Assembly: GCA_963610315.1 (NCBI GenBank)
Contig: CAVDMV010000029.1
Span: 1-15,788 of the forward strand
Origin: UBA3210 sp963610315
GTDB lineage: Bacteria; Bacillota_I; Bacilli_A; RFN20; CAG-449
Direction: 5' to 3'
Length of the DNA: 15,788 nt
Positions 6,789 to 13,935 of the stretch are shown in pieces (position 1 is the stretch's first letter; the number at the start of each line of letters is the position of its first letter). Both the position numbers and the translations under genes were made by a program. The notes beneath the pieces are model-generated. The model did not search any database. It saw only the letters and a list, made by a program, of their open reading frames with translations, and had not been told where the DNA came from.

Positions 6789-7639
6789 TGGAAAGATATC
6801 AGGAAATTGAAAGAAGTATTATTACAACTTATCGTTCTTCAATCTGGGCTAATTTTATTAAAGCAGTAAGAGAATATAAATTAGTAGAAGAAAATGATCA
6901 TATCTGCGTATGTATTTCCGGCGGAAAAGATTCAATGCTGATGGCTAAATTATTTCAACAACTTCATGCCCATAGTGATTTTCCTTTTGAAGTAACTTAT
7001 TTAGTAATGAATCCAGGATACAATGATATAAACTTACAAGTGATTAAGAACAATTTAAATTTATTAAATATTCCTGCGATTATTCGTGAAACTAATATCT
7101 TTGAAATTGCCAATTCTCAAGATCGTTCACCTTGTTATTTATGTGCGAAGATGAGAAGAGGAGCTTTATATAATATCGCGACTGAACTAGGTTGTAATAA
7201 AATTGCTTTAGGTCATCATTATGATGACGTCATTGAAACAACTTTAATGAATATGCTTAATTCAGGTTCTATTCAAACAATGTTACCTAAATTAAGATCA
7301 CAAAATTATTCCAGGATGGAATTAATTAGACCAATGTATCTCATTAGAGAAAAAGATATTATTAAATGGAAGAATTTTAATAAATTACAATTCATTCAAT
7401 GCGCATGTCGCTTTACCGAGAACTGTGCGATCTGCGATAATGGAGGAGGTGGCTCACAAAGAGCTGCGACAAAAAAACTTATTCATGATTTATTAGAATA
7501 TAATCCTCAAGTAGAAAAAAATATCTTTAAATCGATGACTAATGTTAATATGGATATGATATTAGGCTATAAAAGAAAAGGTAAAGTCGTATCTTATTTA
7601 GATGAGTATGAAAAGGAGAAAGAAAATGAAGAAAAATAA
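6788..7639 (+). CDS. ttcA: TtcA-like PP-loop ATPase, tRNA 2-thiocytidine synthetase family
   Basis: A 283-aa N-type ATP pyrophosphatase. The PP-loop SGGKDS lies at 44-49. PCYLCAKMRRG (115-125) holds the CxxC pair Cys116/Cys119, GHHYDDVIET follows at 142-151, and a second cysteine cluster CACRFTENCAIC sits at 205-216. TtcA uses ATP and an iron-sulfur cluster bound by a CxxC pair plus a downstream cysteine to place sulfur on cytidine 32 of certain tRNAs, receiving sulfur from a cysteine desulfurase. The gene directly upstream is such an enzyme, overlapping by one base, which supports the call. It could instead be another member of the TtcA/TtuA/Ncs6 group modifying a different base, so the precise nucleotide is uncertain. 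Its end overlaps the next gene by 14 bases. Confidence 0.8.
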   Translation: MERYQEIERSIITTYRSSIWANFIKAVREYKLVEENDHICVCISGGKDSMLMAKLFQQLHAHSDFPFEVTYLVMNPGYNDINLQVIKNNLNLLNIPAIIRETNIFEIANSQDRSPCYLCAKMRRGALYNIATELGCNKIALGHHYDDVIETTLMNMLNSGSIQTMLPKLRSQNYSRMELIRPMYLIREKDIIKWKNFNKLQFIQCACRFTENCAICDNGGGGSQRAATKKLIHDLLEYNPQVEKNIFKSMTNVNMDMILGYKRKGKVVSYLDEYEKEKENEEK

Positions 7640-8891
7640 ACTATTAATTATTTTATTAACTAATATTTTATTTTCATCATGCTCATTTAGTTCTTCTTCA
7701 ACTTCTTATTCTTCAAGTTCAAATTCTACTTCATCTTCTAGTTATTCTTCTAGTGTTAGAGTAAGTTCCTCAAATGAAAGTTATTCTTCTAGTGAAGAAG
7801 AAACTAATTTAAATACTTTAAAATTAACATCATTAGTTTCAGGAAACTATGCCGAAAATTTTGATGTTGGAACAATTGATAAAGTTTCATTTAGCTATTA
7901 TCGTGCATCAAGATTTCTAAATGGAGTCGTCACTTTAAAACCTCAATATAATCTTTTTGATATTGATAAATTAAATGGTGCATTATTAAATAACACTCCA
8001 ATATATGGAATGAAGAAGATAGAGATTAATTATCTAAGTAAAACAACTTCTTCTAAAGCTAAAATATATTATTCAAATGATCGAAGTTATAATAACTTTA
8101 TTGAATTAGATGCTTCATCTACTTATTTAACTTCTACTTTCACGTTAAATGGTAATTTCTTTAAGATTGAAACAGGTGATGCTGAATTAGAAATTAAAAG
8201 TATGAATATTATTTATGATGGAAAAGTAACTTCTTATACTAATTACGATTATGATTATTCAGATGATTATTATCGTTTAAATCCTTCTACTTATGCCGGA
8301 ACTTTAATAAGTGGAGTAAGTAAAGTTACTGTTCCAATGAGCGTTACTAAAAAAGATGATGGATACGTTATAAATGAAACAAAAACTTATACTTATTATA
8401 ATTATGAAGAAGTTATTAAAAATGCTTCTTTAGCTTATGAAGTTGCCTTAACTGATCCTATCGATATCGCGAATTATTATATCGCATTTAATGAATATCC
8501 AGTTAATTACGTTCCGAAAACTTATTATTCAGATGCAACATCTTATTTTAAAGAAAAGACAAGATGTGTATCATATTATTCTAGAACTAATGGTTATGCG
8601 ACTAGTGTTCCTTATCGAATATATGAAAATAATAAACCTCGTTATTATGAATTAGATATCGCGTTAGATTCAAAATATTCTGCTTCTAATAGGGGTGTAG
8701 GCCGACTCGTTGTCTTTATTACAGGTTTTAATGCGACTAATTATAATAATAGTAATGTTGCTTTATATACTGATGATCATTATCAAACATTTAGTGAATA
8801 TCTTAATACTGGTGTCTTTGGTGCCCGTTTTAACGCGGAAAACTCATATTTAGTAAATACAACTTGGAAAAATGTAATAACATTAAATTAA
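7626..8891 (+). CDS. Serine-rich lipoprotein with C-terminal barnase-like ribonuclease domain
   Basis: A 421-aa probable cell-surface RNase. The start chosen is the ATG at 7626, with AAGGAG at 7613-7618; an in-frame ATG at 7602 lacks a good site. The signal peptide ends in LFSSC (Cys19). A Ser-rich linker covers 20-57. Residues 64-199 look like a beta-sandwich (MKKIEINYL, FFKIETGDAELEIKSMNIIY). Residues 277-395 follow microbial ribonuclease N1/barnase: IANYYIAFNEYPVNYVPK (281-298) resembles barnase VADYLQTYHKLPDNYITK, YYELDI (340-345) carries the catalytic Glu342, NRGVGR gives Arg356 and Arg360, and YTDDHYQTF (381-389) holds His385. Lys298 and Arg331 match barnase Lys27 and Arg59. The Glu-to-Arg spacing is four residues longer than in barnase. 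No barstar-like inhibitor is seen nearby. The assignment rests on motif comparison from memory. Confidence 0.8.
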   Translation: MKKNKLLIILLTNILFSSCSFSSSSTSYSSSSNSTSSSSYSSSVRVSSSNESYSSSEEETNLNTLKLTSLVSGNYAENFDVGTIDKVSFSYYRASRFLNGVVTLKPQYNLFDIDKLNGALLNNTPIYGMKKIEINYLSKTTSSKAKIYYSNDRSYNNFIELDASSTYLTSTFTLNGNFFKIETGDAELEIKSMNIIYDGKVTSYTNYDYDYSDDYYRLNPSTYAGTLISGVSKVTVPMSVTKKDDGYVINETKTYTYYNYEEVIKNASLAYEVALTDPIDIANYYIAFNEYPVNYVPKTYYSDATSYFKEKTRCVSYYSRTNGYATSVPYRIYENNKPRYYELDIALDSKYSASNRGVGRLVVFITGFNATNYNNSNVALYTDDHYQTFSEYLNTGVFGARFNAENSYLVNTTWKNVITLN

Positions 8892-8903
8892 GGAGAAATG
8901 TGA

Positions 8904-9887
8904 ATGAAAAAACTAGGGAAATTATTTTTAATATCATTACTTTCATTACCTATTTTTTCTTGTGCGAATAAAGAAGAAAAAACTTTAATTATTCAAAGAA
9001 GTTATGCGTTAAATGATACGATTAATTTAACTTATAGTGAATTAGAAACTAAGGTTAGTTCTAAAGATGATTTTATTTTATATATCTATGATGAAAGTTG
9101 TGAAGGATGTTTGAATTTTTTACCAATCTTAAAATCATATATTAAAAATTATTCTCTTGAAATATATTCTATTTCTTCTAATTTAATATCTACTACTTCT
9201 TCAATTATTTCTTATTCTTATACACCTACTTTAGGTTTATTTAATGATGGAGTACTCGAAAATAAAATTGATGGAGTAAGTAATGAAAAAGTATTTTCTT
9301 CTTATTCATCTTTAGAAACTTATCTTAATGATAATATAAGAATGTCTAATGAAATTAAGGTCACTAAAGATAATTATTTAGCTTTATTAAATAGTGATGA
9401 AGAATATATTATTCTATATTATTGGTCATTATGTTCAGATTGTTCATATATGTTTAATAATTTCTTTAATGAGTACTTAAAAGATAATTCTTCTATTACG
9501 TTTTATGGCTTTGAATTAAGTTATTTTTATGCAAATAGAAGTAGTTCAAGTGATCCTTTTTGGACTAATTTTACTAAAGAAGTAGGTCTATCTAAAGAAG
9601 GTTCGTTAAAAGGATATAATTCTGGAGTAGTACCTACTTTTCAACACCGTAAAAACAAGAATATCTTAGATGCAGTAGTTATTTTTAATGATGAATATAC
9701 TAAGGTTACTAATGATAATGGAGAAATAGAAGAAATAACGATTACTTCTTCATATTATGAATCTTCTCCTTATATTGGTAAAACTTATAAAAAGGATAAT
9801 GATGTTTCGGCAGTAAATAAATATCGCGAAGATACATCAACTTTCTATTTTAATAAAATTAAGGATCTTTTTAATAAGATAAAATAA
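8904..9887 (+). CDS. Lipoprotein with two tandem thioredoxin-like domains
   Basis: A 327-aa extracytoplasmic protein, likely active in thiol-disulfide exchange. The signal peptide MKKLGKLFLISLLSLPIFSC ends at lipobox Cys20. Domain 1 (about 36-145) has ILYIYDESCEGC with CxxC at 66-69 and the cis-proline segment YTPTLGLF (Pro108). Domain 2 (about 150-300) has IILYYWSLCSDC with CxxC at 177-180 and VVPTF (Pro244). Each half keeps the beta strand, CxxC and cis-Pro order of the thioredoxin fold. Neither dipeptide (EG, SD) matches the thioredoxin GP or DsbA PH pair, so redox direction cannot be told. AGGAG at 8891-8895 precedes the ATG, and the gene starts 12 bases after the RNase-like lipoprotein. 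It could oxidise, reduce or isomerise exported proteins, or serve another thioredoxin-fold role. Confidence 0.8.
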   Translation: MKKLGKLFLISLLSLPIFSCANKEEKTLIIQRSYALNDTINLTYSELETKVSSKDDFILYIYDESCEGCLNFLPILKSYIKNYSLEIYSISSNLISTTSSIISYSYTPTLGLFNDGVLENKIDGVSNEKVFSSYSSLETYLNDNIRMSNEIKVTKDNYLALLNSDEEYIILYYWSLCSDCSYMFNNFFNEYLKDNSSITFYGFELSYFYANRSSSSDPFWTNFTKEVGLSKEGSLKGYNSGVVPTFQHRKNKNILDAVVIFNDEYTKVTNDNGEIEEITITSSYYESSPYIGKTYKKDNDVSAVNKYREDTSTFYFNKIKDLFNKIK

Positions 9888-9889
9888 TT

Positions 9890-10825
9890 ATGAATTTAGA
9901 AGAATATTTAAAAACATATATAAAAAGATATGATGATGAACATTATATTCATTATTTTAAAGCAAAAGATTTTATTAACCTTCATGAAGAAAAGAAATCT
10001 TTTATTTCTTCAAAAGGTAATTTAATAATGACTTTTTTATATTATTATCCTAATTTTTCTAATGATAAATTAGTTATTTTTGTTCATGGCTTAGGAGGAG
10101 GTCACCTTTCTTATTTAAGAGAAATAGAATATCTTTGTAAAAAAGGTTTCTTAGTTTTAAGCTTTGATTTAACTGGTTGCTTTGAATCAGGTGGCATATC
10201 TAATTTAAGTTTAACGCAGGCGATATGTGATTTAGATGATGTATTAAACTACGTTAAATTAATAGATGCATTTAAAAATAAAGAAATTATTTGTATTGGT
10301 CATTCTTTAGGTGGCTTCGCGGTTAATAATATTTATTCTCTTCATAAAGAAATTAGTAAAATTGTTTCTATTTCCGGAATTACGACAATAGAGAATTTAA
10401 CTAGTGATTACTCAAAAAAAGATCGAGATGATATCTTAAAATATGAAAGAGATGTTAATTTAAAATACGCTTTATTAGATCCAATTAAGAACTATAATAA
10501 TAAAGAATTAAAAGCATTAATCATTCATTCTACTGATGATAATATTATTTCTTTTGAAAACCACGCGGAATATCTTTATAACCATATTAAAAATGAAAAT
10601 GTTGAATTTTATTTTGTTAATAATAAATTACATAATCCTAATTATACATTAGAAGCAGTTAAGTATATGAAGGATTCTTTTTCTAAATATTTTTCTCTTT
10701 TAAACGAAGGTAAATTAACTTCTTTAAAAGAGAAGAGAGATTATTTTAATACCTTAGATTTTGTTTTTATGACGCGGCAAGATGAAGAAGTAATGAATAA
10801 GATTGTTTCTTTTATTAAGAAATAA
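9890..10825 (+). CDS. Alpha/beta hydrolase, serine hydrolase (Hydrolase_4/S33-like)
   Basis: A cytoplasmic 311-aa alpha/beta-fold hydrolase. The oxyanion-hole motif is FVHGLGGG at 64-71, the nucleophile elbow is GHSLGG at 137-142 (Ser139), the acid is probably Asp217 in HSTDDN, and the catalytic His is His248 in NKLHNP. The layout resembles esterases, lysophospholipases and acyl-peptide hydrolase-like enzymes, so an ester or amide substrate is likely but cannot be named. The ATG at 9890 lies two bases after the previous stop with only a weak ribosome binding site, suggesting translational coupling to the thioredoxin-like gene. No signal peptide is present. It is the last gene of the 5149-10825 run. 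A T-run at 10864-10870 follows, but I cannot fold a convincing hairpin before it. Confidence 0.88.
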   Translation: MNLEEYLKTYIKRYDDEHYIHYFKAKDFINLHEEKKSFISSKGNLIMTFLYYYPNFSNDKLVIFVHGLGGGHLSYLREIEYLCKKGFLVLSFDLTGCFESGGISNLSLTQAICDLDDVLNYVKLIDAFKNKEIICIGHSLGGFAVNNIYSLHKEISKIVSISGITTIENLTSDYSKKDRDDILKYERDVNLKYALLDPIKNYNNKELKALIIHSTDDNIISFENHAEYLYNHIKNENVEFYFVNNKLHNPNYTLEAVKYMKDSFSKYFSLLNEGKLTSLKEKRDYFNTLDFVFMTRQDEEVMNKIVSFIKK

Positions 10826-10876
10826 TACTTGTTATCATTAGTTTTTACGTTATTTCCTCAGCGTTTTTTTCATAAT

Positions 10877-10905
10877 TTGACTTATTTTTCTTTTGAGAGT
10901 ATAAT
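10877..10905 (+). promoter_or_regulatory. Sigma-A promoter for the diguanylate cyclase gene
   Basis: TTGACT at 10877-10882, a 17-base spacer and TATAAT at 10900-10905: one mismatch from consensus with ideal spacing. The ATG at 10927 follows about 20 bases later, preceded by GAGGGA at 10915-10920. Confidence 0.85.
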
Positions 10906-10926
10906 TATTCCATTGAGGGAACAACT

Positions 10927-12576
10927 ATGAAAGAAGAGAATCTTAATATTGAAGTAACAAAAGAAGATATTGAATATCTTAATTTTTATGATGACTTTAA
11001 ATTTAATAATGAATTAAAAGTTATTTTAAGTTCGGATGTTTTTTCTAATAAATCTTCTTTTCAATATTTAACAACACTCACTAAAGAAAATAAAGAATAT
11101 GAAGTATTAGTCTCTATTAGAGAAATACATGGAGCCTATTTTATAACTATTTCTCCTCTTAAAGATAATGAGCATGAAGAAGTATTATCTCTTCTTGATG
11201 GAGTATTTTTTAAATACGATATTAAGACGAAGATTTTTGAATTTAAAGATTATAAGAATAATAAAATTATTTATAATTCCTATTATGAAGTAATTGATCG
11301 AAAAGCTAATCCATTAAAAGTTGACGCTAGTTATTTCCCAAGTTTTGTTTATCTAATTAATAAAATTGTTCAAGGAAAGAAGAATATTGAACCTGGCGTT
11401 TATTTTAAAGTTAAAAAGAAAGGCTATGTTTTAGATGCAATAAAAAAGACTTCTACATCAGTTATTGGTTTCTTTAAAAATGATGATATTTATATTAAAA
11501 AGATGGAAGAACTTGTTCAAAACTCAATTATTGATAAATTGACTGGTGTTTATAATAAAAGTGAAATTACAAAACGTTGTCATTTATTAATTGATTCATT
11601 AACTTCTAAAGATAAATTATTATTTGGTATTATTGATTTAGATTATTTTAAAAATATTAATGATACTTATGGCCATTCATTTGGTGATTCAATTTTGATT
11701 AGTTTTTCTACCGCTTTAAAAAATATCGTTTCAAAATATAAAGGTATTACAGGTCGTATCGGCGGCGATGAATTTATTTTTGCAATACCTGTTAATACAA
11801 ATGTAGAAGCGGAATTAAAACCAATTTGTCGTGAACTTAAATATGAAATTAAAAATATTGAAATTAATGGCGCGAAATTTAACATCTCTTCAACGATGGG
11901 ACTAGCTTGCTACCCTAAAGATGGAACGACATATGATGAATTATTTGAAAAAATAGATAAAGCATTATATAGAGGTAAGATTAAAGGTAGAGATTGCTAT
12001 ATCATTTATAGTGATGAAAAACATGGTAAATTAACATTTAATAATAACAAAGTTCAATTTGTTGGTTTGCCTGAAAGAAATAAATCAGATGCAGCATTTA
12101 TTTCTGATTGCTTAGACCAATTAATTGGTGGAACTGATTTAGAAAAAGAGATTGCTTCAATTGTTGAAAAGATGGCGATTCATTTTAGATTGGAACATAT
12201 TACTATTTGTGATCCTGATTTAAATATCACTTTCCAATATTCTCAAAGTGGTGAATTCCTTAAAAAAGGCTATGATGTTTTAAAAAACGAACATTATCAA
12301 GCTTCGTTTAAATCAGATAATATGTTACAAATATCAGATGTATCCGATACTAGATTAAAGAATCAAGAAGCATATGAATTCTATACTGCATTAGGCGTAA
12401 AAGCTTTAGTTCAGATTAAATTAATTAATAATGATGTCTTGTCAGGCTATATGCTTATCGATATGATTCATGAAAGAAGAGCATGGCAGCCTGAAGAAAT
12501 GATGTATTTTAATATTCTTGCGAAGATTATTTCGGGTTTCTATTATAAATATCAAAAGAAAGATAAAACAAATTAG
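10927..12576 (+). CDS. Diguanylate cyclase with PAS-like, GGDEF and GAF-like domains
   Basis: A 549-aa signalling enzyme predicted to make cyclic di-GMP from two GTP. Residues 85-180 look like a PAS sensor (LLDGVFFKYDIKTKIFEFKD). The GGDEF domain runs from about 200 to 362. It opens with DKLTGVYNK, has metal and substrate residues in IIDLDYFKNINDTYGH (Asp237, Asn245, Asp246), an intact GGDEF at 279-283, and ends GRDCYIIY. The inhibitory RxxD site expected nine residues before GGDEF reads KYKG, so feedback inhibition is probably lost. Residues 395-545 resemble a GAF domain (LEKEIASIVEKMAIHF to LAKIISGFYY). No transmembrane helix or signal peptide is seen, so it should be cytoplasmic. It is a single-gene unit with its own promoter and terminator. 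No c-di-GMP phosphodiesterase lies in the window. Confidence 0.9.
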   Translation: MKEENLNIEVTKEDIEYLNFYDDFKFNNELKVILSSDVFSNKSSFQYLTTLTKENKEYEVLVSIREIHGAYFITISPLKDNEHEEVLSLLDGVFFKYDIKTKIFEFKDYKNNKIIYNSYYEVIDRKANPLKVDASYFPSFVYLINKIVQGKKNIEPGVYFKVKKKGYVLDAIKKTSTSVIGFFKNDDIYIKKMEELVQNSIIDKLTGVYNKSEITKRCHLLIDSLTSKDKLLFGIIDLDYFKNINDTYGHSFGDSILISFSTALKNIVSKYKGITGRIGGDEFIFAIPVNTNVEAELKPICRELKYEIKNIEINGAKFNISSTMGLACYPKDGTTYDELFEKIDKALYRGKIKGRDCYIIYSDEKHGKLTFNNNKVQFVGLPERNKSDAAFISDCLDQLIGGTDLEKEIASIVEKMAIHFRLEHITICDPDLNITFQYSQSGEFLKKGYDVLKNEHYQASFKSDNMLQISDVSDTRLKNQEAYEFYTALGVKALVQIKLINNDVLSGYMLIDMIHERRAWQPEEMMYFNILAKIISGFYYKYQKKDKTN

Positions 12577-12581
12577 ATTTT

Positions 12582-12609
12582 AGAGTCGTCTTAAATAGAT
12601 GGCTCTTTT
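12582..12609 (+). terminator. Terminator after the diguanylate cyclase gene
   Basis: A 9-bp stem with two G-U pairs, AGAGTCGTC at 12582-12590 and GATGGCTCT at 12598-12606, loop TTAAATA, followed by TTTA. It starts five bases after the stop codon. Confidence 0.75.
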
Positions 12610-12631
12610 ATTAATATTTGTTATAAATTAA

Positions 12632-12651
12632 TTTTATCACGAACGATAAAA
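12632..12651. repeat. Inverted repeat between the diguanylate cyclase and methionine operons
   Basis: A perfect 7-bp inverted repeat, TTTTATC at 12632-12638 and GATAAAA at 12645-12651, around ACGAAC. No T-run follows on the + strand. It lies 34 bases before the -10 element at 12685 and could be an operator, but nothing in the sequence proves that. Confidence 0.4.
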
Positions 12652-12681
12652 AAATAAGATTATGCATATATAAATTTATAG

Positions 12682-12690
12682 TGCTATAAT
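12682..12690 (+). promoter_or_regulatory. Extended -10 promoter for the metNIQ leader
   Basis: TGCTATAAT gives a consensus -10 (TATAAT, 12685-12690) with the extended TGN element. No good -35 is present at 17-18 bases upstream, which is acceptable for an extended -10 promoter. Transcription would begin near 12697, just before the structured T-box leader. Confidence 0.7.
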
Positions 12691-12699
12691 GATTTCGTC

Positions 12700-12943
12700 T
12701 TCAAGATAAGAGATAAATTGCGTTGATAGGAAGAGTAGTCAAATAGATACTTGTAGAGAGGCTTAGTTAGGTGAAATAGGCTAGGAAGGATTTGATGAAC
12801 ATGGCCCAGGAGCTACATCTTAAGGGACACTAAGAGATGAGGGATCGCCCTTTAAAGCGATAGAGTATGATTGTACTTGAAAATATAAAAATATTTTAAT
12901 TTTCAGCATGATTACATCCTTAGCCTATGGCAAGGATTTTTTT
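12700..12943 (+). promoter_or_regulatory. T-box leader with AUG (methionine) specifier controlling metNIQ
   Basis: Stem I features of a T-box that senses uncharged tRNA are present in order. They are GATAGGAAGAGTAGT (12725-12739), AGAGAG (12755-12760), a distal hairpin (TAGTT 12764-12768 with GGCTA 12779-12783), and GATGAAC followed by the specifier ATG at 12801-12803, then GGAGCTAC. Basal pairing GTAGT (12735-12739) with GCTAC (12812-12816), and CAAAT (12740-12744) with ATTTG (12790-12794), encloses the specifier loop. A stem III-like hairpin pairs ATCGC (12844-12848) with GCGAT (12857-12861). The AUG specifier agrees with the methionine transporter downstream. The canonical T-box UGGNACC is not found; the closest match is TTGTACT at 12871-12877. 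A terminator sits at 12916-12943. Confidence 0.78.
12916..12943 (+). terminator. Attenuator terminator of the T-box leader
   Basis: The stem ATCCTT-A-GCC (12916-12925, one bulged A) pairs with GGCAAGGAT (12929-12937) around loop TAT, followed by seven T. It ends just before the AAGGAAG ribosome binding site of metN at 12944-12950, as expected for transcriptional attenuation. Confidence 0.85.
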
Positions 12944-12957
12944 AAGGAAGTGAAAAG

Positions 12958-13935
12958 ATGTCGGATTATATTATTGAACTAAGGAATATCTGTAAATCAT
13001 TTGGTGAAACGGTAGTATTAAATGATGTTAATCTCCAAGTTAAAAGAGGAGATATCTATGGAGTACTAGGGTTATCTGGAGCAGGTAAATCTACTTTAGT
13101 TCGTTGCATTAATGGACTTGAAACATTTGATGAAGGTGAAATTCTTTATAATGGAGAGGAAGCTACTTTTGATCGAAAATACAAAAGAGAAGTAGCGATG
13201 ATATTTCAAAGTTTCAACCTTTTACAACAAAGAACAGTTTTAAAGAATGTAGAATTAGCGGGAAGCATTGTTCATGACGAAAATGCTACCTTAAAAGCTA
13301 TGACTTTATTAGATAAAGTAGGATTAGGAAATAAATTAGATTCTTATCCTAGTCAACTTTCCGGCGGTCAACAACAAAGAGTGGCGATTGCGCGAGCCTT
13401 AATGACTGATCCAAAGGTTTTATTATGTGATGAAGCAACATCTTCTTTAGATCCTGAAACAACTCATTCAATTCTTGAATTATTAAAAGAATTAAATGAA
13501 GAACTAGGCTTAACTATCATTATTATTTCTCACCAAATGTCTGTCATTGAAGAAATATGTAATAGGGTGGCAATTATTGATCATTCCCAAATCGTTGAAG
13601 ATGGTCCTTTATATGATGTATTCCTTTCTCCAAAGGCTGATATATCGAAGAAACTTATTTATTCAGGCCATTTAAATACGACATTTAGTGATGATAAATA
13701 TATTAAGCTAATCTTTGATGGAGAAATTGATAGTCCAATTATCGCGAATATCATTCAAGATTGTAATATGCTTATTTCAATTGTTTACGCGGATAGTAAA
13801 ACAATCGATGATAAAGTTTATGGTCAAATGGTTATTAAATTACCATCGAGTGAAAAAGATGTTATTAAACTAGAGAAATATCTTTCGTTTAAGAAGATTA
13901 AATATGAGGAGATTATTAAAGATGAAACAAAATAA
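12958..13935 (+). CDS. metN: Methionine ABC transporter, ATP-binding protein MetN
   Basis: The 325-aa ATPase that powers methionine import at the inner face of the membrane. Walker A is GLSGAGKST (38-46), the Q-loop Gln is Gln84 in IFQSFN, the signature is LSGGQQQR (134-141), Walker B is VLLCDEA (154-160), and the H-loop His is His192 in ISHQM. After the ATPase core, residues from about 240 to 320 form a NIL domain (DNMLIS-type segment CNMLISIVYADS, then VYGQMVIKL), which in MetN binds methionine and inhibits transport when the cell has enough. AAGGAAG precedes the ATG. The NIL domain and the MetI and MetQ genes that follow make this more specific than a generic amino-acid ATPase. Expression should depend on the T-box leader upstream. 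Confidence 0.95.
   Translation: MSDYIIELRNICKSFGETVVLNDVNLQVKRGDIYGVLGLSGAGKSTLVRCINGLETFDEGEILYNGEEATFDRKYKREVAMIFQSFNLLQQRTVLKNVELAGSIVHDENATLKAMTLLDKVGLGNKLDSYPSQLSGGQQQRVAIARALMTDPKVLLCDEATSSLDPETTHSILELLKELNEELGLTIIIISHQMSVIEEICNRVAIIDHSQIVEDGPLYDVFLSPKADISKKLIYSGHLNTTFSDDKYIKLIFDGEIDSPIIANIIQDCNMLISIVYADSKTIDDKVYGQMVIKLPSSEKDVIKLEKYLSFKKIKYEEIIKDETK

Noticed and set aside
10840..10870. Possible terminator after the alpha/beta hydrolase gene
   Set aside because: A seven-T run follows CG at 10862-10863, but only a 3-bp stem (ACG/CGT with a 12-base loop) can be formed before it.
12607..12685. Small RNA or tRNA gene in the gap before the T-box leader
   Set aside because: Only AT-rich sequence and a short inverted repeat are seen; no tRNA-like arms or second promoter-terminator pair.
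12700..12943. SAM-I (S-box) riboswitch upstream of the methionine transporter
   Set aside because: The conserved S-box core words are absent, while the T-box stem I elements and an AUG specifier are present in the right order.
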